Source: Actinoallomurus vinaceus (lineage in GTDB: Bacteria; Actinomycetota; Actinomycetes; Streptosporangiales; Streptosporangiaceae). Taken from it: a stretch of 64,000 nt of DNA. The stretch's first letter is position 1. The number at the start of each line of letters is the position of its first letter. The notes under the pieces were generated by a model that saw only the letters and a program-made list of their open reading frames with translations, made no database searches and was not told the origin of the DNA. This document shows positions 48,050 through 56,514 of this stretch, piece by piece. The translations under genes and the position numbers were made by a program. The DNA lies in the NCBI RefSeq assembly GCF_039542055.1, contig NZ_BAABHK010000021.1, positions 1-64,000 on the forward strand. The letters run 5' to 3'.

Positions 48050-49300
48050 ATGGCGTCCCCCCGGCAGAAACCACCGATCCTTCACGTGATCGATGAAGAG
48101 TTCGTACCGCCCGATCGGGGTGACGAGCAGCAAGGGGCGGAGTCTGCGGTTCCCGCCGGTGATCCGGACGAGGCGGTGCGGCTCTTCCACCACTACCGGC
48201 GGCTGATGGCGCAGATCCTCGGGTACGAGGAGGAGCTCCCCGGGCCCGCGAGCGAGGAGGACCTCGCGGCGGTGGAGGAGGAACTCGGCGTCGCGCTGCC
48301 CGCGGACCTGCGCGCGCTGTACGGCATCGCCGACGGTGACGGTGACCTCGTCAACCCGCTGTTCGACCGGCAGGAGTGGCTCCCCCTTGCCGAGATCGGC
48401 GGCCTGGATGACGAGTGGCTCGACATCTCGCGGGAGTGGCACTACGAGCACTGGCGCCGGCCGGTGTTGGATGCCACACCGCCGAACACCGTCCGGAGGT
48501 CGCCGCTGCGTCCGGGCTGGATCCGGTTCGCGTTCGACACCGGCGGCAACTGGCTCGCCGTGGACACCGATCCCGGGCCGAACGGCCGTCCCAGGCAGGT
48601 CATCGCGGTCGGAGTCGACTACACGCGGGGGCCGGCATACGTCGCCGACTCGGTGACCACATTCCTGCGCCGCCTGGTGGAGGCGCTGGAACGCGGTGAC
48701 TACATCCATCACGACAAGAACCTGTGGATCGAGGCGGATCTGGAGCCGTCCGAGCACACCGTGTACTACGACGGCACGCCCTCCCGCGAGCGGGCCGGGC
48801 AGGCCGGTCCGCGCGTGCAGGACGTCCGGGTGACCGAGGTGGAGGATTGCGCGTTCCTGGACGCGGTGCCCGAAGTGCGCTCGCTGGCGCTGTCGAGCAC
48901 GGGTTCGCCCGACCTGACCCCGCTCGGCGGCCGTCCGGTGGAGTATCTGGAACTCGATGTGGAGTCGGCCGACCTGTCGGCACCGGCCCGGAACCGAGAG
49001 CTGCGTTCGCTGTCGATCACCTGCGCGCGGCCCGTCGAGCTGGCTCCGCTCCGTACGGTGCCGAACCTGTGGGCGCTGGACATCGCGGCGGCACCCGTCG
49101 CCGACCTCGCCACGGTGACCGAGCTGAAGGGATTGCGGTACCTGGAGGTGACTCGGGACCAATGGCGGGAGCTGTTGGAACTCGACGACCTGCCGCCGCT
49201 GGCCGTTGTCGGCGTCCACCCCCACCGCCCTGAACGCGACTGGCCGGCCCGGACTGCCTGGGTCACCACCTACGGCGAGCCGCCTTCGCCAACAGCCTGA
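48050..49300 (+). CDS. SMI1/KNR4 (SUKH) family protein with repeat C-terminus
   Basis: 416 residues from the ATG at 48050; a GTG at 48032 is possible. Residues 55-215 carry the SUKH signature: PASEEDLAAVEEELGVALPADLRALYGIADGD, WLPLAEIGG, and IRFAFDTGGNWLAVDTDPGPNGRPRQVIAVG. Residues 270-385 contain leucine-rich-like strands (VRSLALSSTGSPDLTPLG, VEYLELDVESADLSAP, LRSLSITCARPVELAPL, LWALDIAAAPVADLATV). SUKH proteins are frequent immunity proteins in polymorphic toxin systems. Here no toxin gene is adjacent, so the role is open. Confidence 0.78.
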   Translation: MASPRQKPPILHVIDEEFVPPDRGDEQQGAESAVPAGDPDEAVRLFHHYRRLMAQILGYEEELPGPASEEDLAAVEEELGVALPADLRALYGIADGDGDLVNPLFDRQEWLPLAEIGGLDDEWLDISREWHYEHWRRPVLDATPPNTVRRSPLRPGWIRFAFDTGGNWLAVDTDPGPNGRPRQVIAVGVDYTRGPAYVADSVTTFLRRLVEALERGDYIHHDKNLWIEADLEPSEHTVYYDGTPSRERAGQAGPRVQDVRVTEVEDCAFLDAVPEVRSLALSSTGSPDLTPLGGRPVEYLELDVESADLSAPARNRELRSLSITCARPVELAPLRTVPNLWALDIAAAPVADLATVTELKGLRYLEVTRDQWRELLELDDLPPLAVVGVHPHRPERDWPARTAWVTTYGEPPSPTA

Positions 49301-49783
49301 CTCGGTGCCTGGGCGAGGCCTGAGGGACCCGCTCGGCTCGCCGGACAGGAGATCGTCACGCTCACGGACGGCTCAACACCGACCGCATGCCCCCGGGACG
49401 CGAATCAATCTCGACCAGCAATGCGACCAGAACGGACGCAACCGCACCCCACGCGTGATCGACAACTCCCGCAAGTAGCTTCGGAACGACCAGTCCCGCC
49501 AAGTCCCGATATCGGGCACGGCCTGGCGGGAGTTTCCGTAGCGCTGCCACATCACCCCCTGCACGTTTACCCGTACCTCGCTCCGAGGCGCCCCGTGGAG
49601 AGCTGGGCGGCCACTCTGCGAAAGCCACACAAGGCAAGGCCGCACAAGCCACACCCAGCCCTCCCGGGCCGGCCAACAACTTACGGAGGCCGCACGCCCG
49701 GCCCGAGGGCCGGGCGGCTGCCCCGGCGGCCCGTGGAAGATCCCGGTTCACGCGACACGCAAGACGTGCGCCTCGATCCTCGT
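49301..49783. other. Decayed region between SUKH gene and integrase relic
   Basis: Nearly 500 bases with no supported gene. Open frames on both strands lack motifs. The region leads directly into a tyrosine-recombinase C-terminal fragment, so it may be the degraded body of an integrated element. Confidence 0.4.
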
Positions 49784-49924
49784 CGCGATGGACGTTCACC
49801 CGAGGTGGCGATGCAGATCCTGCGGCACAGCCAGATCTCGGTCACGATGAACGTCTACAGTGAGGTCTCCTCGGACGCCACGCGGAAAGCGCTCAAGCGG
49901 CTCGGCAAGCGCTTGGACTCGTAG
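49784..49924 (+). pseudogene. C-terminal relic of a tyrosine recombinase (integrase)
   Basis: The frame ending at 49924 reads VAMQILRHSQISVTMNVYSE followed by SSDATRKALKRLGKRL. This is the C-terminal box of phage-type integrases, including the H-x-x-R-region histidine (LRHSQ, usually LGHS) and the catalytic tyrosine (NVYSEV). The rest of the roughly 400-residue enzyme is missing. A terminator follows at 49949, and tRNA-Ala lies 0.8 kb away. The fragment suggests a former tRNA-integrated element. Confidence 0.75.
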
Positions 49925-49948
49925 CCGTGATCAGCTACAGCGAGCTCC

Positions 49949-49981
49949 AAGGGGCCGGTTCCATGAGTGAACCGGCCCCTT
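49949..49981 (+). terminator. Terminator after the integrase relic
   Basis: aaggggccggttc (49949-49961) and gaaccggcccctt (49969-49981) form a perfect 13-bp stem with a 7-base loop, 24 bases past the relic's stop. Confidence 0.8.
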
Positions 49982-50080
49982 GCGGCGGTCGACGGTGGTT
50001 CCGTTACGGCCTTGTCCCGACCAGGACAGACGGTCGGTGCCGGCTTAATGCCCTCGACGGCGACGCAGCCGGGCGAGAGG

Positions 50081-50650
50081 ATGCGACTGATGTGCGTGCA
50101 TGATCGCGCGGCTAAAGAGGCCGCAGTAGCCAGGTTCCTTCGCGACTATCCGCAAGCTGGGCAAGTCGAAAATGGTCACCCGGCACTTCGGGGAATCACT
50201 GACATCGCCTGGTCGGAGATTCCAGACTGCCCCGCCGCAGTACCAGCCCTCTTCAACGGTCTCCTCGATGAAGTCGCCAGCGAAGAGGCATCGCGTGTCC
50301 TGGGGATCGTGTTGATCGATGACGTCTTCCACCTGAGTGCGGCGATGCCCTCCGCGTTGCCGTTCTTGATCCGGCTGGCGCTTGACAGGCACGTTCCCGG
50401 CCGTGCCGGGCTGGTGGACCTGTTGGTCTTCGCCGCCGAGACATCTCGGCATGCCGGCGTTGAGGGTGATGAGCGCTTCGCGCTCCTCGTCGGCACCGAC
50501 GCTGATCGTCCCGAGAGGGCCGCATGTCGGAAGGTGTTCGCCGAACACGCGGCCTCTGTGCGTGTGTTGCTCGACGATGACGCGCTCTCCGATGGACTTC
50601 TCAGTGCCGAGGAGCGTGATTCGCTGATGGCGGCGGACGGAAGCGGCTGA
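50081..50650 (+). CDS. Hypothetical soluble protein
   Basis: 189 residues from the ATG at 50081; an ATG at 50090 with GAGAGG at 9 bases is equally good. Mostly helical: AAVARFLRDYPQAG, ITDIAWSEIPDCPAAVPALFNGLLDEVASEEASRVLGIVL, ALPFLIRLALDRHVPGRAGLVDLLVFAAETS. The pattern of short helical repeats resembles HEAT-like immunity-type proteins of actinomycetes, but no family is certain. Located between an integrase relic and tRNA-Ala, so it may be cargo of a decayed element. Confidence 0.5.
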   Translation: MRLMCVHDRAAKEAAVARFLRDYPQAGQVENGHPALRGITDIAWSEIPDCPAAVPALFNGLLDEVASEEASRVLGIVLIDDVFHLSAAMPSALPFLIRLALDRHVPGRAGLVDLLVFAAETSRHAGVEGDERFALLVGTDADRPERAACRKVFAEHAASVRVLLDDDALSDGLLSAEERDSLMAADGSG

Positions 50651-50686
50651 GGGCGTTGCTGTACTTCGCTGCTGTACAAGATCGAA

Positions 50687-50718
50687 AAAGGCCGGTTCCG
50701 TGATCGGGACCGGCCTTT
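50687..50718. terminator. Terminator between hypothetical gene and tRNA-Ala (copy B)
   Basis: aaaggccggttcc (50687-50699), loop gtgatc, gggaccggccttt (50706-50718): 13 pairs including one wobble. It lies nine bases from the tRNA 3' end (minus strand) and 37 bases after the plus-strand stop, so it can serve both. It is nearly identical in sequence context to copy A at 46484-46513. Confidence 0.85.
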
Positions 50719-50726
50719 GACCTGGG

Positions 50727-50800
50727 TGGAGCTGAGGGGATTTGAACCCCTGACCCCCTCGATGCGAACGAGGTGCGCTACCGGACTGCGCTACAGCCCC
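50727..50800 (-). tRNA. tRNA-Ala (anticodon CGC)
   Basis: A 74-base cloverleaf on the minus strand: acceptor GGGGCTG at 50800 pairing with CAGCTCC near 50728, D arm GCGCAGTCCGGTAGCGC, anticodon stem-loop CCTCGTTCGCATCGAGG with CGC anticodon, T arm GGGGTTCAAATCCCC. The last base before the terminator region is the discriminator A; CCA is not encoded. It is a plausible attachment site for the integrase relic nearby. Confidence 0.93.
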
Positions 50801-50875
50801 AAGGACGAGGTAAGGCTAGCAAACATTGGGCACTGCTCGCGCATCGGTTATCCGGTGTCCTGGATCACGCCGGGC

Positions 50876-51463
50876 TCAGTCGCCGACGGCGCGCTGGTCG
50901 GTGTACTGGTCGTAGACCTCTTCCTGTGGCCGCTCGGGCATGGTGATGACCTCGGCGGTGCGCTGGGCCTCGCGGGCGAGGCGGGCCTGTTCCTCCGCGC
51001 GGCGGCGTTCGGCCTCCATCGCGCGGAGGCGGGCGAGGTGGCGGGCGCGGCGGCGTTCGGCGTCGACCTTGAAGGCAATGCGCAGCAGCGTCAGGTGGCC
51101 GACGAGGAGGACGGCCGGGGGCGCGATGAACCACCCCGGTGTGACGCCGGCGACGACGGTGGCGACGGCGGTGAGCACCAGCAGGAGGAGACCGACGGTG
51201 CGGCGTCGGCGGCGGGCGATGACGGCGGCGCGGCTCGCCCGCCTGCGGGCGGCCTGGCGGGCCTGCGGGGCCGGGACGGGGTGGTCCTCGGGCAGGGCCT
51301 CGTCGACGTTGTCGGCGACCTCGGCGGGCGACTCCGTCAGGGTGTCGGTGTCCTCGTCGAAGCGGCGCTGCCGGGTCCGGGAACCGTCACGGCGAAGCCA
51401 CATGGGGACCAGGACGATGCCCCACACGGCTACGATCGCGAGATAGAGGAGTGCGCTGCTCAT
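50876..51463 (-). CDS. sepX: SepX/GlpR-like divisome-associated membrane protein
   Basis: 195 residues. An N-terminal membrane helix (SALLYLAIVAVWGIVLVPMWL) is followed by a polar linker, two central hydrophobic segments (VGLLLLVLTAVATVVAG and WFIAPPAVLLVGHLTLL) and a charged helical C-terminus (RRRARHLARLRAMEAERRRAEEQ). This matches the actinobacterial family including Streptomyces SepX and mycobacterial GlpR, which interact with SepF and stabilise the division ring. Its location next to rimJ, as in M. tuberculosis (Rv0995/Rv0996), supports the call. Confidence 0.75.
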   Translation of the reverse strand: MSSALLYLAIVAVWGIVLVPMWLRRDGSRTRQRRFDEDTDTLTESPAEVADNVDEALPEDHPVPAPQARQAARRRASRAAVIARRRRRTVGLLLLVLTAVATVVAGVTPGWFIAPPAVLLVGHLTLLRIAFKVDAERRRARHLARLRAMEAERRRAEEQARLAREAQRTAEVITMPERPQEEVYDQYTDQRAVGD

Positions 51464-51727
51464 CAGCCCTCCTCATAGACGCGTCCAGGCCGCAGGCTGA
51501 CCTCGCAGACGCGCACGCTCACGTCCCGCACGCTAAGACCCACCGTCAGTGGTTGACGAGCATTAGGGGCGGTGTGTCGCGAGATCGGATCGTTCCTGAA
51601 GCTTTCCTGACCGAAAGTTTCCGGGCGACATGATCACGACGTGCGGTGCCCGCCTCCATGGTCGCCGGAGTACGGCTTCGTGAACATCACATTCCAGTAT
51701 CCGCCGCGACTCCGAGCGATCACGGCG

Positions 51728-52342
51728 TCAGCTGGGGAACGCCTGGCGGGTGCTGGCGCGCCAGCGGGCCATGAGGCCGCCCGGGACGTCCTCGGTCGTC
51801 AGCGCGTAGCAGATGTGGTCGCGCCAGGCCCCGTCGATGTGCAGGTGACGCCGGCGCACGCCCTCTTCGCGGAAGCCGAGTTTTTCGACGACGCGACGGC
51901 TGGCGGTGTTCTCGGGGCGGATGTTGGCCTCGACGCGGTGCAGGCCGACGTTGAAGAAGGCGTGGTCGACGGCGAGGGCGACGGCGGTGGGCATGACGCC
52001 GCGGCCGGCGACGGCCTTGTCGACCCAGTAGCCGATCTGCGCCGAGCGAGCGGAGCCCCAGACGATGGCGCCGATGGTGAGCTGCCCCGCGAACGCCCCT
52101 TCGTACGTGACGACCCAGGGCAGGGCCAGGCCGTGCCGCGCCTCGCGACGCATGGTCTGCACCATGCTGAGGTACGGGCCCAGGCCGCTGCGGAACAGCG
52201 GGGTCTCAGGGTTGGTGGGCTCCCAGGGCCGCAGCCATTCGGCGTTGCGGATCCGCACCTCTCGCCAGGTCGACGCGTCGCGTAGCCGCAAGGGCCGCAG
52301 CCCGACCGGCCCCTCGTTCAGGTTGGCCGGCCAACCCCGCAT
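51728..52342 (-). CDS. rimJ: RimJ-like GNAT N-acetyltransferase
   Basis: 204 residues from the ATG at 52342 (MRGWPANL), with GGGAG 10 bases upstream; homologs start in this position, so the ATG at 52387 is less likely. GNAT motifs: VGLRPLRLRDASTWREVR, YEGAFAGQLTIGAIVWG, acetyl-CoA loop VAGRGVMPTAVALAVDHAFF, and LHRVEANIRPENTASRRVVEKLGFREEGVRRR. By family it acetylates N-terminal residues of ribosomal protein S5. Same position relative to moeA and sepX-like as in M. tuberculosis. Confidence 0.88.
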   Translation of the reverse strand: MRGWPANLNEGPVGLRPLRLRDASTWREVRIRNAEWLRPWEPTNPETPLFRSGLGPYLSMVQTMRREARHGLALPWVVTYEGAFAGQLTIGAIVWGSARSAQIGYWVDKAVAGRGVMPTAVALAVDHAFFNVGLHRVEANIRPENTASRRVVEKLGFREEGVRRRHLHIDGAWRDHICYALTTEDVPGGLMARWRASTRQAFPS

Positions 52343-52393
52343 GCGTTCCACACTCCCATGATTCCCCGGGGACGGGCCTGACGCCATCCTCGT

Positions 52394-52882
52394 TCAGGGT
52401 GTGCGTGGATGGTCGCCGCCACCGACCTGGTCGACGGCGTGTCTCAGCACCTCGCCGAGCACGGCCATGCCGTCGCGCACCCCGCCCGTCGAACCGGGCA
52501 GGTTGACGATCAGGGTACGTCCGGCGACGCCCGCGAGGCCACGGGAGAGGATCGCGGACGGGACCTTCTCGCGGCCGGTGAGCCGGATTGCCTCCGCGAT
52601 GCCGGGGATCTCGCGTTCGATGACGCGCCGCGTCATCTCGGGGGTCAGGTCGGTCGGGGTGAGGCCGGTGCCGCCGCTGGTGACGACGGCGTCGTAGCCC
52701 TGGGCGACGGCGTCGCGCAGGGCCTTCTCCACCGGCTCGCCGTCGGGGACGACGACGGGTCCGTCGACCTCGCAGCCCAGGTCCCGCAAGAGACCGGCGA
52801 GGACGGGCCCGGAGCGGTCCTCGTAGACGCCGGCGGACGCGCGGTTGGACACGGTGACCGCGAGGGCCCTGATCGCCGTCAC
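52394..52882 (-). CDS. moaB: MoaB/Mog-type molybdopterin adenylyltransferase-like protein
   Basis: 162 residues; GTG at 52882 preceded by GGGGGC. The MoCF-binding fold shows LAVTVSNRASAGVYEDRSGPVLAGLL, DAVVTSGGTGLTPTDLTPEMTRRV, ILSRGLAGVAGRTLIVNLPGSTGGVRDG. These match the molybdopterin-binding TSGGTG and LPGSP-type loops. It activates molybdopterin with AMP before metal insertion by MoeA. The start of this gene lies in the last unit of a degenerate repeat array. Confidence 0.92.
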   Translation of the reverse strand: MTAIRALAVTVSNRASAGVYEDRSGPVLAGLLRDLGCEVDGPVVVPDGEPVEKALRDAVAQGYDAVVTSGGTGLTPTDLTPEMTRRVIEREIPGIAEAIRLTGREKVPSAILSRGLAGVAGRTLIVNLPGSTGGVRDGMAVLGEVLRHAVDQVGGGDHPRTP

Positions 52883-53070
52883 GGACGCCCCCGGACGCCG
52901 GCATTCTCGGCGGTCTCCGCCAAGGCCCCGATCACCCGCCCCCGGACGCCGGTCACCGCCAAAGCCCCGATTGCCGTCACGGCCGCCGCACCGGTCTTGT
53001 CGCCGGTCACCGCCGAGGCCCCGATCACCGTCACGGCCGCCGCCAGACGCCGGTCTTGCCGCCGGTCTTC
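52862..53070. repeat. Degenerate tandem repeats at the moaC-moaB junction
   Basis: Four related units begin near 52862, 52921, 52960 and 53014 (spacing about 60, 39 and 54 bases), each beginning c-a/g-a-r-g-c-c-c-c-g-a-t on the plus strand and containing gtcacggc. On the minus strand they read as copies of the moaB start (peptides VTAIGALAVTG, VTVIGASAVTG and a shorter one, against moaB VTAIRALAVT). The outermost unit includes the moaC stop codon. Confidence 0.65.
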
Positions 53071-53501
53071 TCCTCGACGCGGACGTCGGTGATCACGGCG
53101 GCGGGGTCGACCGCCTTGACCATGTCGATGAGGGCGAGGCCGGCGACGGACACGCAGGTCAGCGCCTCCATCTCCACGCCCGTACGGTCGGCGGTGCGCA
53201 CCTGCGCGGAGATCGCCACGCCGTCGTCCTGGACGGCCAGGTCGACGGTGACGCCGTGGATGGCGATCGGGTGGCAGAGCGGGACGAGGTCGGGGGTGCG
53301 CTTGGCCGCCTGGATGCCCGCGATGCGGGCGACGGCGAGAGCGTCGCCCTTGGGGACGTTCCCGGCGCGCAGGGCGGCGACGCACTCCGCGGACAGGCGG
53401 ACGAAGCCGGTGGCCGTGGCCGTACGGGCCGAGACCTCCTTGGCGGAGACGTCGACCATGCGGGCGGCCCCGGACTCGTCCAGGTGAGAGAAGCCGGTCA
53501 T
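53031..53501 (-). CDS. moaC: Cyclic pyranopterin monophosphate synthase MoaC
   Basis: 156 residues; ATG at 53501 preceded by AAGGAGG from the third mini-ORF, whose stop overlaps the start (ATGA). FSHLDESGAARMVDVSAKEVSARTATATGFV, IAGIQAAKRTPDLVPLCHPI with the catalytic His/Lys region, VEMEALTCVSVAGLALIDMVKAVD. It makes cPMP in molybdenum-cofactor biosynthesis together with MoaA (not in this window). The C-terminus (KTGVWRRP) is encoded by repeat sequence. Confidence 0.95.
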   Translation of the reverse strand: MTGFSHLDESGAARMVDVSAKEVSARTATATGFVRLSAECVAALRAGNVPKGDALAVARIAGIQAAKRTPDLVPLCHPIAIHGVTVDLAVQDDGVAISAQVRTADRTGVEMEALTCVSVAGLALIDMVKAVDPAAVITDVRVEEKTGGKTGVWRRP

Positions 53502-53569
53502 GTGGCCTCCTTCGTCGGAGGAGTGACCAGGCGGGCCATGCTTACGATTCGCTCGCTCCGCTCGCTCAT
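53498..53569 (-). CDS. Mini-ORF 3 of the moeA-moaC relay
   Basis: 23 residues: MSERSERIVS then MARLVTPPTKEAT. It has the AAGGAGG of unit 2 upstream; its stop overlaps the moaC ATG. The last third is the most diverged (PPT for PLM, T for A). Confidence 0.45.
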   Translation of the reverse strand: MSERSERIVSMARLVTPPTKEAT

Positions 53570-53637
53570 GCGGCCTCCTTCATCAGAGGAGCGACCAGGC
53601 GGGCCATGCTCACGATTCGCTCGCTCCGCTCGCTCAT
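53566..53637 (-). CDS. Mini-ORF 2 of the moeA-moaC relay
   Basis: 23 residues: MSERSERIVS then MARLVAPLMKEAA. It is preceded by AAGGAGG at 4 bases in unit 1 and joined at both ends by ATGA overlaps. Codon 9 is GTG here, GTC in unit 1 and GTA in unit 3, all valine. Confidence 0.45.
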   Translation of the reverse strand: MSERSERIVSMARLVAPLMKEAA

Positions 53638-53705
53638 GCGGCCTCCTTCATCAGAGGAGTGACCAGGCACGCTGTGCTGACGATTCGCTCGCTCCGCTCG
53701 CTCAT
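53634..53705 (-). CDS. Mini-ORF 1 of the moeA-moaC relay
   Basis: 23 residues: MSERSERIVS then TACLVTPLMKEAA. Its ATG overlaps the moeA stop as ATGA. Its own end carries AAGGAGG four bases before the next ATG, which again overlaps its stop. No Shine-Dalgarno sequence of its own inside moeA's end was seen, so it would rely on coupling. Function unknown; expression not demonstrated. Confidence 0.45.
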   Translation of the reverse strand: MSERSERIVSTACLVTPLMKEAA

Positions 53706-54893
53706 GAGAGCTCCAGGACGTCGACGAGGTCGCCGGCCGCGCGTTCGGTCACATCTTCGGGCACCACGATGAGCGCGTTCGACGAGGCGAGCGCGAACAC
53801 CTGGTGGGATCCCTGCCCCTCCGCCGGCGTCACGCGGGGCTCCCCCTCGCCGTACGCGACGGCGGCGCGCAGGTAGTGCCGCAGCCCGTCCGGCGAGATG
53901 ATCGGCGCGGTGAGCCGGGCCCGTACGGTCCTGGGCGGTGCGGGCGGCAGGCCCTGCAGCGCGCGCAGGGCCGGCCGGACGAACACCTGGAAGGAGACGT
54001 ACGCGCTGACCGGGTTGCCGGGCAGGGTGAAGACGGGGACGTGGTCGTCGAGCAGGCCGAAGCCCTGCGGCTTGCCGGGCCGCATCGCGACCTTCTCGAA
54101 CCGCATGGTCCCCAGCCCCGACAGCACCTCCTTGACGACGTCGCGGGCGCCCATGCTGACCCCGCCCGAGGTGATGATCAGGTCGGCGTACGCGAGCTGC
54201 TCCTCGATCGTGGCGAGCACCTCGCGCGGGTCGTCGCCGACCGTGCCCTGCCGGAAGCCCACGCCGCCCGCCTCGGTGACGGCGGCGGTCAGCGCGAAGC
54301 TGTTGGAGTCCCAGATCTGGCCGGGTCCGACGGGGCGGCCGGGCTCGATCAGCTCGCTGCCGGTGGACAACACGGCGACGCGGGGCCGGGGCCGTACGAG
54401 GACGCGGGCCCGGCCGACGGCGGCGAGCATGCCGATCTGCGCGGGCCCGAGCCGGGTGCCCGCCGGGAGGACGGTCTGCCCGGCGGTGACGTCCTCCCCG
54501 GCGCGCCGGATGTAGTGGCCGGGTGTGGCGGACCGCCGGATCGTCACCTTGGCGGTGCCGCCGTCGGTCCATTCGACCGGGACGATGGCGTCCGCGCCCC
54601 CGGGCAGGGGCGCGCCGGTCATGATCCGGGCGCACAGGCCCGGGCCGATGCCGTACGCGCCCTGGTCGCCGGCGGCGATGTCGCCGACGACCGACAGGGT
54701 CACGGGTGACGTCTCGGCCGCGGACGCGACGTCCGAGGCCAGCACCGCGTAGCCGTCCATGGCGGAGTTGTCGAACGGTGGCAGGTCGACGGGCGCGGTG
54801 ACGGGCTCGGCGAGGACGCCTCCGTATGACTCCGGCAGGGCCAGTTCCAGGGGCGGAAGTTCCCGTATCGCCCCCAGGATGTCCGCCAGATGT

Positions 54894-54910
<17 letters not shown>
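53702..54910 (-). CDS. moeA: Molybdopterin molybdenumtransferase MoeA
   Basis: 402 residues; ATG at 54910, overlapping the galU end by 17 bases. It inserts molybdate into adenylylated molybdopterin. Signatures: ALPESYGGVLAEPVTAPVDLPPFDNSAMDGYAV (N-terminal domain), IMTGAPLPGGADAIVPVE, VLSTGSELIEPG, LIITSGGVSMGARDVVKEVL (MoCF-binding loop), GKPQGFG and FTLPGNPVSAYVSF. The C-terminal domain IV ends DVLELS. The stop overlaps the first mini-ORF. Confidence 0.96.
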
Positions 54911-55808
<898 letters not shown>

Positions 55809-55920
55809 GAGACGACCCTAACCGTCGATGGCGGTGGTTCAGCGGACGGTCCCCCTTTGCGGCGCGCATCTTCAGGGGAATCTCACTCTGTTTTCACGGG
55901 ACAATGGAGACGTGCGCGAC

Positions 55921-56514
55921 ATGACCGAGGACAAGACGGCCCTGCGTTCGGACCTTCTGGCGGCCCGCGCCCGCCTCACCCCGGACGAACGCACCGCCGC
56001 CGGGCGGCTGTTGCGCGACACCGTACTGACGCTGCCGGAGGCGGAGATGGCCGGCACCGTCGCCGCGTACGTCTCGGTCGACACCGAACCGGCCACCCAG
56101 AGCCTGCTGTTCGCGCTGTGGAAGCGCGGCACATACGTCCTCGTCCCCCGGCTGCTGCCGGACCACGACCTCGACTGGGCCTCCTACGAGGGCCCGGAGT
56201 CGCTGAAACCGGGGCGGTTCGGCCTGCTGGAGCCCACCGAGCCCGCACGGGGCCCGGAGGCGATCCGCAGCGCCGACCTGGTGATCGTGCCCGCGCTGGC
56301 GGTCTCGTCGACGGGCGTGCGCCTCGGGCGCGGCGGCGGCTCGTACGACCGGGCGCTGGCCCGCGTCGCCCCGAGCATCCTCACGATCGCGCCGGTGTAC
56401 GACACCGAGCTGGTCGACGCCCTGCCCGCCGAACCGCACGACCGGCCCGTACGGGCCGCGGTCACGCCGTCGGGCGGCCTCGTCCGGTTCGCCGTCGCGG
56501 GGGCCGGCCAATGA
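55921..56514 (+). CDS. 5-formyltetrahydrofolate cyclo-ligase
   Basis: 197 residues from the ATG at 55921; a GTG three codons earlier is possible. Converts 5-formyl-THF to 5,10-methenyl-THF with ATP. KTALRSDLLAARARLTPDER is the N-terminal helix; YVSVDTEPATQSLL, LVPRLLPDHDLDW, RFGLLEPTEP, and the signature VSSTGVRLGRGGGSYDRALAR follow. The usual GGGYYDR is GGGSYDR here. Its stop overlaps the dehydrogenase start (ATGA). Confidence 0.92.
   Translation: MTEDKTALRSDLLAARARLTPDERTAAGRLLRDTVLTLPEAEMAGTVAAYVSVDTEPATQSLLFALWKRGTYVLVPRLLPDHDLDWASYEGPESLKPGRFGLLEPTEPARGPEAIRSADLVIVPALAVSSTGVRLGRGGGSYDRALARVAPSILTIAPVYDTELVDALPAEPHDRPVRAAVTPSGGLVRFAVAGAGQ

Larger units (their letters stand above)
53498..53705 (-). 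repeat. Three 68-bp tandem repeats between moeA and moaC
   Basis: Unit boundaries on the plus strand at 53499, 53567, 53635 and 53703, period exactly 68 with no spacers. Each unit contains cgattcgctcgctccgctcg and, at its other end, cctcctt, the complement of an AAGGAGG Shine-Dalgarno sequence. Sequence differences between units are few and cluster in the middle third. Confidence 0.95.

Noticed and set aside
49373..49654. Minus-strand frame rich in Trp and Arg as a possible gene
   Set aside because: No start context, no recognisable domain, and it lies inside apparently decayed DNA beside the integrase relic.
53498..53705. CRISPR array
   Set aside because: The repeats are directly abutting 68-bp units with no unique spacers, and no cas genes are nearby.
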